A stretch of DNA of 64,000 bases. Source: Amblyomma americanum. Lineage: Eukaryota > Arthropoda > Arachnida > Ixodida > Ixodidae. The notes under the pieces are model-generated. The model saw only the letters and a program-made list of their open reading frames with translations. It was not told the origin of the DNA and made no database searches. Positions 49,401 through 62,076 of the stretch are shown piece by piece. Numbering within the stretch: position 1 is the stretch's first letter; each line of letters opens with the position of its first letter. Where the stretch lies: assembly GCF_052857255.1 (NCBI RefSeq), contig NW_027526500.1, positions 930,001 through 994,000 of the forward strand, written 5' to 3'. The position numbers and the translations under genes are program-made.

Positions 49401-51825
49401 GCCTATTAGAGGGGCACTTGTTAAAGTTTTCAGATTTAGGTCATCTCAGTCTAAAACAGCTTTTTTCGTGTTATTAAGCACGAATACATGCTTTTCGCAC
49501 AGTTATAAGAGAAAAAGTTTTGACGCGTATCAGAGGAACACTTGTAAAACCGATATGTTGTGATTTAGCTCGTTTCGGTCTAAAACAGCTTGTTTCGTTG
49601 TATTAAGCACGAATACATGCTTTTCGCGCAGTTATAAGAGAAAAAGTTGACGCGTATCACGTGGATACTTGTAAAACCGATGTGTTCAGATATAGCTCGT
49701 TTTGGTATAAAACAGCTTGTTTCGTTGTTTTAAGCACGAATACAAGCCTTTCGCGCAGTTATAGAAGAAAAAGTTTTGACGCGTATTGAGGGACACTTGT
49801 AAAACCGATGTGTTCAGATTTAGCTCATCTCGGTCTAAAACAGCTTGTTTCATTGTTTTAAGCACGAATACATGCTTTTCGCGCAGTTATAAGAGAAAAA
49901 GTTTAGACGCGTATCAGGGGAACACTTGTAAAACCGATGTGTTGTGAATTAGCTCGTTTCGGTCTAAAACAGCTTGTTTCGTTGTATTAAGCAAGAATAC
50001 ATGCTTTTCGCGCTGTTATAAGAGAAAACGTTTTGACGCGTGTCACAGGGACACTTGTAAAACCGATGTGTTCTGATTTAGCTCGTTTCGGTCTAAAACA
50101 GCTTGTTTCGTTGTATTAAGCACGAATACATGCTTTTCGCGCAGTTATAAGAGAAAAAGTTTTGACGCGTATCAGAGGAACACTTGTAAAACCGATGTGT
50201 TCAGATTTACCTCGTTTCGGTCTAAAACAGCTTGTTTCGTTGGATTAAGCAGGAATACATGCTTTTCGCGCACTTATAAGAGAAAAAGTTTTGACGCGTA
50301 TCACGTGGATACTTCTAAAACCGATGTGTTGTGATTTAGCTCGTTTCGGTCTAAAACCGCTTGTTTCGTTGTATTAAGCAAGAATACATGCTTTTCACGC
50401 AGTTATGAGAGAAAAAGTTTTGACGCGTGTCACAGGGACACTTGTAAAACCGATGTGTTCAGATTTAGCTCGTTTCGGTCTAAAACAGCTTGTTTCGTTG
50501 TATTAAGCACGAATACATGCTTTTCGCGCAGTTATAAGAGAAAAAGTTGACGCGTATTGAGGGACACTTGTAAAACCGATGTGTTCAGATTTAGCTCATC
50601 TCGGTCTAAAACAGCTTGTTTCGTTGTTTTAAGCACGAATACATGCTTTTCGCGCAGTTATAAGAGAAAAAGTTTTGACGCGTATCAGAGGAACACTTGT
50701 AAAAGCGATGTGTTGTGATTTCGCTCGTTTCAGACTAAAACAGCTTGTTTCGTTGTTTTAAGCACGAATACATGCTTTTCGCGCAGTTATGAGACAAAGT
50801 TTAGACGCGTATCAGGGGAACACTTGTAAAACCGATGTGTTGTGATTTACCTCGTTTCGGTCTAAAACAGCTTGTTTCGTTGGATTAAGCAGGAATAAAT
50901 GCTTTTCGCGCACTTATAAGAGAAAAAGTTTTGACGCGTATCACGTGGATACTTCTAAAACCGATGTGTTGTGATTTAGCTCGTTTCGGTCTAAAACAGC
51001 TTGTTTCGTTGTACTAAGCAAGAATACATGCTTTTCACGCAGTTATGAGAGAAAAAGTTTTGACGCGTGTCACAGGGACACTTGTAAAACCGATGTGTTC
51101 AGATTTAGCTCGTTTCGGTCTAAAACAGCTTGTTTCGTAGTATTAAGCACGAATACATGCTTTTCGCGCAGTTATAAGAGAAAAAGTTGACGCGTATTGA
51201 GGGACACTTGTAAAACCGATGTGTTCAGATTTAGCTCATCTCGGTCTAAAACAGCTTGTTTCGTTGTTTTAAGCACGAATACATGCTTTTCGCGCAGTTA
51301 TAAGAGAAAAAGTTTTGACGCGTATCAGAGGAACACTTGTAAAAGCGATGTGTTGTGATTTCGCTCGTTTCAGACTAAAACAGCTTGTTTCGTTGTTTTA
51401 AGCACGAATACATGCTTTTCGCGCAGTTATGAGACAAAGTTTAGACGCGTATCAGGGGAACACTTGTAAAACCGATGTGTTGTGATTTAGCTCGTTTCGG
51501 TCTAAAACAGCTTGTTTCGTTGTATTAAGCAAGAATACATGCTTTTCGCGCTGTTATAAGAGAAAACGTTTTGACGCGTGTCACAGAGACACTTGTAAAA
51601 CCGATGTGTTCAGATATAGCTCGTTTTGGTATAAAACAACTTGTTTCGTTGTTTTAAGCAAGAATACATGCTTTTCGCGCAGTTATAGAAGGAAAAGTTT
51701 TGACGCGTATTAGAGACTTGTAAAACCGATGTGTTGTGATTAAGCTCGTTACGGTCTAAAACAGCTTGTTTCGTTGTTTTAAGCACGAATACATGCTTTT
51801 CGCGCAGTTATAGAAGAAAAAGTTT
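46440..51825. repeat. D HOR copy 1, about 42 monomers, 5,386 bp
   Basis: Matching landmarks in copies 1 and 2 lie 5,386 bp apart: GTTTTGATGCGTATAAG at 46,565 and 51,951. The unit uses the region A form of the J monomer (GCCTATTAGAGGGGCAC, CGTGTTATTAAG). It contains internal sub-repeats: GTGGATACTTC monomers 898 bp (7 monomers) apart near 47,994 and 48,892, and a 5-monomer, 640-bp repeat with landmarks at 50,301 and 50,941. Near 49,030 an H-type start is fused to a CTCATCTCGG monomer, so this copy lacks one monomer present in copy 2. Confidence 0.85.
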
Positions 51826-54800
51826 TGACGCGTATCAGAGGAACACTTGTAAAACCGATGTGTTGTGATTTAGCTCGTTTCGGTCTAAAACAGCTTCTTT
51901 CGTTGTATTAAGCACGAATACAAGCTTTTCGCGCAGTTATAAGAGAAAAAGTTTTGATGCGTATAAGAGGAAAATTTGTAAAACCGATGTGTTGTGACTA
52001 AGCTCGTTTCGGTCTAAAACAGCTTGTTTCGTGGTATTAAGCACGAATACATGCTTTTCGCGCAGTTATAAGAGAAAAAGTTTTGACGCGTATCAGAGGA
52101 ACACTTGTAAAACCGATGTGTTCAGATTTACCTCGTTTCGGTCTAAAACAGCTTGTTTCGTTGGATTAAGCAGGAATACATGCTTTTCGCGCATTTATAA
52201 GAGAAAAAGTTTTGACGCGTATCACGTGGATACTTGTAAAACCGATGTGTTGTGATTTAGCTCGTTTCGGTCTAAAACAGCTTGTTTCGTTGTATTAAGC
52301 AAGAATACATGCTTTTCACGCAGTTATAAGAGAAAAAGTTTTGACGCGTATCAGAGGAAAACTTGTAAAACCGATGTGTTGTAATTTACCTCGTTTCGGT
52401 CTAAAACAGCTTGTTTCGTTGGATTAATCACGAACACATGCTTTTCGCGCAGTTATAAGAGAAAAAGTTTTGACGCGTGTCACAAGGACACTTGTAAAAC
52501 CGATGTGTTCAGATTTAGCTCGTTTCGGTCTAAAACAGCTTGTTTCGTTGTATTAAGCACGAATACATGCTTTTCGCGCAGTTTTAGAAGAAAAAGTTTT
52601 GACGCCTATTAGAGGGGCACTTGTTAAAGTTCTCAGATTTATTTCATCTCAGTCTAAAACAGCTTTTTTCGTGTTATTAAGCACGAATACATGCTTTTCG
52701 CACAGTTATAAGAGAAAAAGTTTTGACGCGTATCAGAGGAACACTTGTAACACCGATATGTTGTGATTTAGCTCGTTTCGGTCTAAAACAGCTTGTTTCG
52801 TTGTATTAAGCACGAATACATGCTTTTCGCGCAGTTATAAGAGAAAAAGTTTTGATGCGTATCAGAGGAACACTTGTAAAACCGATATGTTGTGATTTAG
52901 CTCGTTTCAGACTAAAACAGCTTGTTTCATTGTTTTAAGCACGAATACATGCTTTTCGCGCAGTTATAAGAGAAAAAGTTTAGACGCGTATCAGGGGAAC
53001 ACTTGTAAAACCGATGTGTTGTGATTTAGCTCGTTTCGGTCTAAAACAGCTTGTTTCGTTGTATTAAGCAAGAATACATGCTTTTCGCGCTGTTATAAGA
53101 GAAAACGTTTTGACGCGTGTCACAGGGACACTTGTAAAACCGATGTGTTCTGATTTAGCTCGTTTCGGTCTAAAACAGCTTGTTTCGTTGTATTAAGCAC
53201 GAATACATGCTTTTCGCGCAGTTATAAGAGAAAAAGTTTTGACGCGTATCAGAGGAACACTTGTAAAACCGATGTGTTCAGATTTACCTCGTTTCGGTCT
53301 AAAACAGCTTGTTTCGTTGGATTAAGCAGGAATACATGCTTTTCGCGCACTTATAAGAGAAAAAGTTTTGACGCGTATCACGTGGATACTTCTAAAACCG
53401 ATGTGTTGTGATTTAGCTCGTTTCGGTCTAAAACAGCTTGTTTCGTTGTATTAAGCAAGAATACATGGTTTTCACGCAGTTATGAGAGAAAAAGTTTTGA
53501 CGCGTGTCACAGGGACACTTGTAAAACCGATGTGTTCAGATTTAGCTCGTTTCGGTCTAAAACAGCTTGTTTCGTTGTATTAAGCACGAATACATGCTTT
53601 TCGCGCAGTTATAAGAGAAAAAGTTGACGCGTATTGAGGGACACTTGTAAAACCGATGTGTTCAGATTTAGCTCATCTCGGTCTAAAACAGCTTGTTTCG
53701 TTGTTTTAAGCACGAATACATGCTTTTCGCGCAGTTATAAGAGAAAAAGTTTTGACGCGTATCAGAGGAACACTTGTAAAAGCGATGTGTTGTGATTTCG
53801 CTCGTTTCAGACTAAAACAGCTTGTTTCGTTGTTTTAAGCACGAATACATGCTTTTCGCGCAGTTATGAGACAAAGTTTAGACGCGTATCAGGGGAACAC
53901 TTGTAAAACCGATGTGTTGTGATTTAGCTCGTTTCGGTCTAAAACAGCTTGTTTCGTTGTATTAAGCAAGAATACATGCTTTTCACGCAGTTATGAGAGA
54001 AAAAGTTTTGACGCGTGTCACAGGGACACTTGTAAAACCGATGTGTTCAGATTTAGCTCGTTTCGGTCTAAAACAGCTTGTTTCGTTGTATTAAGCACGA
54101 ATACATGCTTTTCGCGCAGTTATAAGAGAAAAAGTTTTGACGCGTATCAGAGGAACACTTGTAAAACCGAAGTGTTGAGATTTACCTCGTTTCGGTCTAA
54201 AACAGCTTGTTTCGTTGAATTAAGCAGGAATAAATGCTTTTCGCGCACTTATAAGAGAAAAAGTTTTGACGCGTATCACGTGGATACTTCTAAAACCGAT
54301 GTGTTGTGATTTAGCTCGTTTCGGTCTAAAACAGCTTGTTTCGTTGTATTAAGCAAGAATACATGCTTTTCACGCAGTTATGAGAGAAAAAGTTTTGACG
54401 CGTGTCACAGGGACACTTGTAAAACCGATGTGTTCAGATTTAGCTCGTTTCGGTCTAAAACAGCTTGTTTCGTTGTATTAAGCACGAATACATGCTTTTC
54501 GCGCAGTTATAAGAGAAAAAGTTGACGCGTATTGAGGGACACTTGTAAAACCGATGTGTTCAGATTTAGCTCATCTCGGTCTAAAACAGCTTGTTTCGTT
54601 GTTTTAAGCACGAATACATGCTTTTCGCGCAGTTATAAGAGAAAAAGTTTTGACGCGTATCAGAGGAACACTTGTAAAAGCGATGTGTTGTGATTTCGCT
54701 CGTTTCGGTCTAAAACAGCTTGTTTCGTTGGATTAATCACGAACACATGCTTTTCGCGCAGTTATAAAGAAAAAGTTTTGACGCGTGTCACAAGGACACT

Positions 54801-55645
54801 TGTAAAACCGATGTGTTCAGATTTAGCTCGTTTCGGTCTAAAACAGCTTGTTTCGTTGTATTAAGCACGAATACATGCTTTTCGCGCAGTTTTAGAAGAA
54901 AAAGTTTTGACGCCTATTAGAGGGGCACTTGTTAAAGTTTTCAGATTTAGGTCATCTCAGTCTAAAACAGCTTTTTTCGTGTTATTAAGCACGAATACAT
55001 GCTTTTCGCACAGTTATAAGAGAAAAAGTTTTGACGCGTATCAGAGGAACACTTGTAAAACCGATATGTTGTGATTTAGCTCGTTTCGGTCTAAAACAGC
55101 TTGTTTCGTTGTATTAAGCACGAATACATGCTTTTCGCGCAGTTATAAGAGAAAAAGTTGACGCGTATCACGTGGACACTTGTAAAACCGATGTGTTCAG
55201 ATATAGCTCGTTTTGGTATAAAACAGCTTGTTTCGTTGTTTTAAGCACGAATACAAGCCTTTCGCGCAGTTATAGAAGAAAAAGTTTTGACGCGTATTGA
55301 GGGACACTTGTAAAACCGATGTGTTCAGATTTAGCTCATCTCGGTCTAAAACAGCTTGTTTCATTGTTTTAAGCACGAATACATGCTTTTCGCGCAGTTA
55401 TAAGAGAAAAAGTTTAGACGCGTATCAGGGGAACACTTGTAAAACCGATGTGTTGTGATTTAGCTCGTTTCGGTCTAAAACAGCTTGTTTCGTTGTATTA
55501 AGCAAGAATACATGCTTTTCGCGCTGTTATAAGAGAAAACGTTTTGACGCGTGTCACAGGGACACTTGTAAAACCGATGTGTTCTGATTTAGCTCGTTTC
55601 GGTCTAAAACAGCTTGTTTCGTTGTATTAAGCACGAATACATGCT
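51826..55645. repeat. D HOR copy 2, truncated at its right end
   Basis: This copy follows copy 1 at an offset of 5,386 bp. After an extra monomer near 54,420 the offset is 5,512 bp. At about 55,645 the monomer that should continue CGCGCAGTTATAAG reads CGCGCATTTATAAG and jumps back to the start of the D unit. About 12 monomers of the copy-1 right end are missing. Private changes include ATTTATTTCATCTC near 52,637 and a one-base loss in GTTATAAAGAAAAAG near 54,762. Confidence 0.83.
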
Positions 55646-57590
55646 TTTCGCGCATTTATAAGAGAAAAAGTTTTGACGCGTATCACGTGGATACTTGTAA
55701 AACCGATGTGTTGTGATTTAGCTCGTTTCGGTCTAAAACAGCTTGTTTCGTTGTATTAAGCAAGAATACATGCTTTTCACGCAGTTATAAGAGAAAAAGT
55801 TTTGACGCGTATCAGAGGAAAACTTGTAAAACCGATGTGTTGTAATTTACCTCGTTTCGGTCTAAAACAGCTTGTTTCGTTGGATTAATCACGAACACAT
55901 GCTTTTCGCGCAGTTATAAGAGAAAAAGTTTTGACGCGTGTCACAAGGACACTTGTAAAACCGATGTGTTCAGATTTAGCTCGTTTCGGTCTAAAACAGC
56001 TTGTTTCGTTGTATTAAGCACGAATACATGCTTTTCGCGCAGTTTTAGAAGAAAAAGTTTTGACGCCTATTAGAGGGGCACTTGTTAAAGTTCTCAGATT
56101 TAGGTCATCTCAGTCTAAAACAGCTTTTTTCGTGTTATTAAGCACGAATACATGCTTTTCGCACAGTTATAAGAGAAAAAGTTTTGACGCGTATCAGAGG
56201 AACACTTGTAAAACCGATATGTTGTGATTTAGCTCGTTTCGGTCTAACACAGCTTGTTTCGTTGTATTAAGCACGAATACATGCTTTTCGCGCAGTTATA
56301 AGAGAAAAAGTTTTGACGCGTATCAGAGGAACACTTGTAAAACCTATATGTTGTGATTTAGCTCGTTTCAGACTAAAACAGCTTGTTTCATTGTTTTAAG
56401 CACGAATACATGCTTTTCGCGCAGTTATAAGAGAAAAAGTTTAGACGCGTATCAGGGGAACACTTGTAAAACCGATGTGTTGTGATTTAGCTCGTTTCGG
56501 TCTAAAACAGCTTGTTTCGTTGTATTAAGCAAGAATACATGCTTTTCGCGCTGTTATAAGAGAAAACGTTTTGACGCGTGTCACAGGGACACTTGTAAAA
56601 CCGCTGTGTTCTGATTTAGCTCGTTTCGGTCTAAAACAGCTTGTTTCGTTGTATTAAGCACGAATACATGCTTTTCGCGCAGTTATAAGAGAAAAAGTTT
56701 TGACGCGTATCAGAGGAACACTTGTAAAACCGATGTGTTCAGATTTACCTCGTTTCGGTCTAAAACAGCTTGTTTCGTTGGATTAAGCAGGAATACATGC
56801 TTTTCGCGCACTTATAAGAGAAAAAGTTTTGACGCGTATCACGTGGATACTTCTAAAACCGATGTGTTGTGATTTAGCTCGCTTCGGTCTAAAACAGCTT
56901 GTTTCGTTGTATTAAGCAAGAATACATGGTTTTCACGCAGTTATGAGAGAAAAAGTTTTGACGCGTGTCACAGGGACACTTGTAAAACCGATGTGTTCAG
57001 ATTTAGCTCGTTTCGGTCTAAAACAGCTTGTTTCGTTGTATTAAGCACGAATACATGCTTTTCGCGCAGTTATAAGAGAAAAAGTTGACGCGTATTGAGG
57101 GACACTTGTAAAACCGATGTGTTCAGATTTAGCTCATCTCGGTCTAAAACAGCTTGTTTCGTTGTTTTAAGCACGAATACATGCTTTTCGCGCAGTTATA
57201 AGAGAAAAAGTTTTGACGCGTATCAGAGGAACACTTGTAAAAGCGATGTGTTGTGATTTCGCTCGTTTCAGACTAAAACAGCTTGTTTCGTTGTTTTAAG
57301 CACGAATACATGCTTTTCGCGCAGTTATGAGACAAAGTTTAGACGCGTATCAGGGGAACACTTGTAAAACCGATGTGTTGTGATTTAGCTCGTTTCGGTC
57401 TAAAACAGCTTGTTTCGTTGTATTAAGCAAGAATACATGCTTTTCAAGCAGTTATGAGAGAAAAAGTTTTGACGCGTGTCACAGGGACACTTGTAAAACC
57501 GATGTGTTCAGATTTAGCTCGTTTCGGTCTGAAACAGCTTGTTTCGTTGTATTAAGCACGAATACAAGCTTTTCGCGCAGTTATAAGAGA
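55646..57590. repeat. D HOR copy 3, truncated at both ends
   Basis: This copy matches copy 2 at an offset of 3,461 bp (27 monomers). It starts at GCATTTATAAG (55,652 versus 52,191) and runs to about 57,590, where it leaves the D order for a 127-bp monomer followed by GTATCACGTGG. Private changes include CCGCTGTGTTCTG near 56,600 and TTTTCAAGCAG near 57,441. Confidence 0.82.
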
Positions 57591-59250
57591 AAAAGTTGAC
57601 GCGTATCACGTGGATACTTGTAAAACCGATGTGTTCAGATATAGCTCGTTTTGGTATAAAACAGCTTGTTTCGTTGTTTTAAGCACGAATACATGCTTTT
57701 CGCGCAGTTATAGAAGAAAAAGTTTTGACGCGTATTGAGGGACACTTGTAAAACCGATGTGTTCAGATTTAGCTCATCTCGGTCTAAAACAGCTTGTTTC
57801 GTTGTTTTAAGCACGAATACATGCTTTTCGCGCAGTTATAAGAGAAAATGTTTTGACGCGTATCAGAGGAACACTTGTAAAACCGATGTGTTGTGATTTA
57901 GCTCGTTTCAGACTAAAACAGCTTGTTTCGTTGTTTTAAGCACGAATGCATGCTTTTCGCGCAGTTATAAGAGAAAATGTTTAGACGCGTATCAGGGGAA
58001 CACTTGTAAAACCGATGTGTTGTGATTTAGCTCGTTTCGGTCTAAAACAGCTTGTTTCGTTGTATTAAGCAAGAATACATGCTTTTCGCGCTGTTATAAG
58101 AGAAAACGTTTTGACGCGTGTCACAGGGACACTTGTAAAACCGATGTGTTCAGATTTAGCTCGTTTCAATCTAAAACAGCTTGTTTCGTTGTGTTAAGCA
58201 AGAATACATGATTTTCGCGCTGTTATAAGTGAAAAAGTTTTGACGCGTGTCACAGGGACACTTGTAAAACCGATGTGTTCAGATTTAGCTCGTTTCGGTC
58301 TAAAACAGCTTGTTTCGCTGTTTTAAGCACGAATACATGCTTTTCGCGCAGTTATAGAAGAAAAAGTTTTGACGCGTATTGAGGGACACTTGTAAAACCG
58401 ATGTGTTCAGATTTAGCTCATCTCGGTCTAAAACAGCTTGTTTCGTTGCTTTAGGCACGAACACATGCTTTTCGCGCAGTTATAGAAGGAAAAGTTTTGA
58501 CGCGTATTAGAGAGACTTGTAAAACCGATGTGTTGTGATTTAGCTCGTTTCTGTCTAAAACAGCTTGTTTCGTTGTATTAAGCACGAATACATGCTTTTT
58601 GCGCAGTTATAAGAGAAAAAGTTTAGACGCGTATCAGGGGAACACTTGTAAAACCGATGTGTTGTGATTTAGCTCGTTTCGGACTAAAACAGCTTGTTTA
58701 GTTGTAATAAGCACGAATACATGCTTTCCGCGCAGTTTTAGAAAAAAAAGTTTTGACGCGTATTAGAGAGACTTGTAAAACCGATGTGTTGTGATTTAGC
58801 TCGTTTCTGTCTAAAACAGCTTGTTTCGTTGTATTAAGCACGAATACATGCTTTTTGCGCAGTTATAAGAGAAAAAGTTTAGACGCGTATCAGGGGAACA
58901 CTTGTAAAACCGATGTGTTGTGATTTAGCTCGTTTCGGACTAAAACAGCTTGTTTAGTTGTAATAAGCACGAATACATGCTTTTCGCGCAGTTATGAGAC
59001 AAAGATTAGACGCGTATCAGGGGAACACTTGTAAAACCGATGTGTTGTGATTTAGCTCGTTTCGGTCTAAAACAGCTTGTTTCGTTGTATTAAGCAAGAA
59101 TACATGCTTTTCGCGCTGTTATAAGAGAAAACGTTTTGACACGTGTCACAGAGACACTTGTAAAACCGATGTGTTCAGATTTAGCTCGTTTCGGTCTAAA
59201 ACAGCTTGTTTCGTTGGATTAAGCACGAATACATGCTTTTCGCGCAGTTA
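57590..59250. repeat. Region E: disordered satellite with a recent dimer duplication
   Basis: Monomer classes here do not follow any complete HOR of the window, and several monomers are singular, such as CGTTTCAATCTAAAAC near 58,166 and ACATGATTTTCGCGC near 58,206. A 256-bp dimer beginning ATTAGAGAGAC is present twice in tandem, at 58,505 and 58,761. Both copies have CGTTTCTGTC and GCTTTTTGCGCAG. Confidence 0.78.
58505..59016. repeat. Tandem two-monomer duplication (256 bp x 2)
   Basis: The two halves share private bases (CGTTTCTGTC, GCTTTTTGCGC, GTTGTAATAAGC) found together nowhere else in the window, so the duplication is probably recent. The second half differs at its end, where the TTTTAGAAAAAAAAG monomer end is replaced by GTTATGAGACAAAG. 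Confidence 0.8.
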
Positions 59251-62076
59251 TAAGAGAAAAAGTTTTGACGCGTATCACGTGGATACTTGTAAAACCGATG
59301 TGTTCAGATATAGCTCGTTTTGGTATAAAACAGCTTGTTTCGTTGTTTTAAGCACGAATACATGCTTTTCGCGCAGTTATAGAAGAAAAAGTTTTGACGC
59401 GTATTAGAGGTACACTTGTAAAACCGATGTGTTGTGATTTAGCTCGTTTCGGACTAAAACAGCTTGTTTCGTTGTTTTAAGCACGAATACATGCTTTTCG
59501 CGCAGTTATAAGAGAAAAAGTTTAGACGCGTATCAGGGGAACACTTGTAAAACCGATGTGTTGTGATTTAGCTCGTTTCGGACTAAAACAGCTTGTTTAG
59601 TTGTATTAGGCACGAATACATGCTTTTCGCGCAGTTTTAGAAGAAAAAGTTTTTACGCGTATTAGAGGGACACTTGTAAAACAGTTTTCAGATTTAGGTC
59701 ATCTCAGTCTAAAACAACTTTTTTCGTTGTATTAAGCACGAATACATGCTTTTCGCACAGTTATAAGAGAAAAAGTTTTGACGCGTATCAGAGGAACACT
59801 TGTAAAACCGATGTGTTGTGATTTAGCTCGTTTCGGTCTAAAACAGCTTGTTTCGTTGTTTTAAGCACGAATACATGCTTTTCGCGCAGTTATAGAAGGA
59901 AAAGTTCTGACGCGTATTAGAGACGTAAAACCGATGTGTTGTGATTTAGCTCGTTTCGGTCTAAAACCGCTTGTTTCGATGTTTTAAGCACGAATACATC
60001 TTTTCGCGCAGTTATAGAAGAAAACATTTTGACGCGTAATAGGGAGACTTGTAAAACCGATGTGTTGTGATTTAGCTCGTTTCGGTCTAAAACAGCTTGT
60101 TTCGTTGTATTAAGCACGAATACATGCTTTTCGCGCAGTTATAAGAGAAAAAGTTTTGACGCGTGTCACAGGGACACTTGTAAAACCGATGTGTTCAGAT
60201 ATAGCTCGTTTTGGTATAAAACAGCTTGTTTCGTTGTTTTAAGCACGAATACAAGCTTTTCGCGCAGTTATAGAAGAAAAAGTTTTGACGCGTATTGAGG
60301 GACACTTGTAAAACCGATGTGTTCAGATTTAGCTCATCTCGGTCTAAAACAGCTTGTTTCGTTGTTTTAAGCCCGAATACATGCTTTTCGCGCAGTTATA
60401 AAAGAAAAAGTTTTGACGCGTATCAGAGGAACACTTGTAAAACCGATGTGTTGTGATTTAGCTCGTTTCAGACTAAAACAGCTTGTTTCGTTGTTTTAAG
60501 CACGAATACATGCTTTTCGCGCAGTTATAAGAGAAAAAGTTTAGACGCGTATCAGGGGAACACTTGTAAAACCGATGTGTTGTGATTTAGCTCGTTTCGG
60601 TCTAAAACAGCTTGTTTCGTTGTATTAAGCAAGAATACATGCTTTTCGCGCTGTTATAAGAGAAAACGTTTTGACGCGTGTCACAGGGACACTTGTAAAA
60701 CCGATGTGTTCTGATTTAGCTCGTTTCGGTCTAAAACAGCTTGTTTCGTTGTATTAAGCACGAATACATGCTTTTCGCGCAGTTATAAGAGAAAAAGTTT
60801 TGACGCGTATCAGAGGAACACTTGTAAAACCGATGTGTTCAGATTTACCTCGTTTCGGTCTAAAACAGCTTGTTTCGTTGGATTAAGCAGGAATACATGC
60901 TTTTCGCGCACTTATAAGAGAAAAAGTTTTGACGCGTATCACGTGGATACTTCTAAAACCGATGTGTTGTGATTTAGCTCGTTTCGGTCTAAAACAGCTT
61001 GTTTCGTTGTATTAAGCAAAAAGAATACATGCTTTTCACGCAGTTATGAGAGAAAAAGTTTTGACGCGTGTCACAGGGACACTTGTAAAACCGATGTGTT
61101 CAGATTTAGCTCGTTTTGGTATAAAACAGCTTGTTTCGTTGTTTTAAGCACGAATACATGCTTTTCGCGCAGTTTTAGAAGGAAAATTTCTGACGCGTAT
61201 TAGAGACTTGTAAAACCGATGTGTTGTGATTTAGCTCGTTTCGGTCTAAAACAGCTTGTTTCGTTGTTTTAAGCACGAATATATGCTTTTCGCGCAGTTA
61301 TAGAAGGAAAAGTTTTGACGCGTATTAGAGACTTGTAAAACCGATGTGTTGTGATTTAGCTCGTTTCGGTCTAAAACCGCTTGTTTCGATGTTTTAAGCA
61401 CGAATACATCTTTTCGCGCAGTTTTAGAAGAAAACATTTTGACGCGTAATAGGGAGACTTGTAAAACCGATGTGTTGTGATTTAGCTCGTTTCGGTCTAA
61501 AACAGCTTGTTTCGTTGTATTAAGCACGAATACATGCTTTTCGCGCAGTTATAAGAGAAAAAGTTTTGACGCGTATCAGAGGAAAACTTGTAAAACCGAT
61601 GTGTAGTGATTTACCTCGTTTCGGTCTAAAACAGCTTGTTTCGCTGGATTAATTACGAACACATGCTTTTCGCGCAGTTATAAGAGAAAAAGTTTTGACG
61701 CGTGTCACAAGGACACTTGTAAAACCGATGTGTTCAGATTAAGCTCGTTTCGTTCTAAAACAGCTTTTTTAGTTGTATTAATTACGAATACATGCTTTTC
61801 GCGCAGTTTTAGAAGAAAAAGTTTTGACGCGTATTAGAGGGACACTTGTTAAAGTTTTCAGATTTAGGTCATCTCAGTCTAAAACAGCTTTTTTCGTTGT
61901 ATTAAGCACGAATACATGCTTTTCGCACAGTTATAGGAGAAAAAGTTTTGACGCGTAGCAGAGGAACACTTGTAAAACCGATGTGTTGTGATTCAGCTCG
62001 TTTCGGTCTAAAACAGCTTGTTTCGTTGTATTAAGCACGAATACAATCTTTTCGCGCAGTTATAAGAGAAAAAGTT
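59250..62076. repeat. Block T', second copy of transition block T with alpha tail
   Basis: It matches 11,313-12,240 at an offset of 47,937 bp. One extra monomer near 60,200 makes the offset 48,065, and a 3-bp insertion (AAGCAAAAAGAATAC near 61,017) makes it 48,068. A further monomer is present near 61,150. It ends at the L monomer at 62,077, equivalent to the L at 13,884. The alpha marker is altered here to GCAGTTATAGAAGG. Confidence 0.82.
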
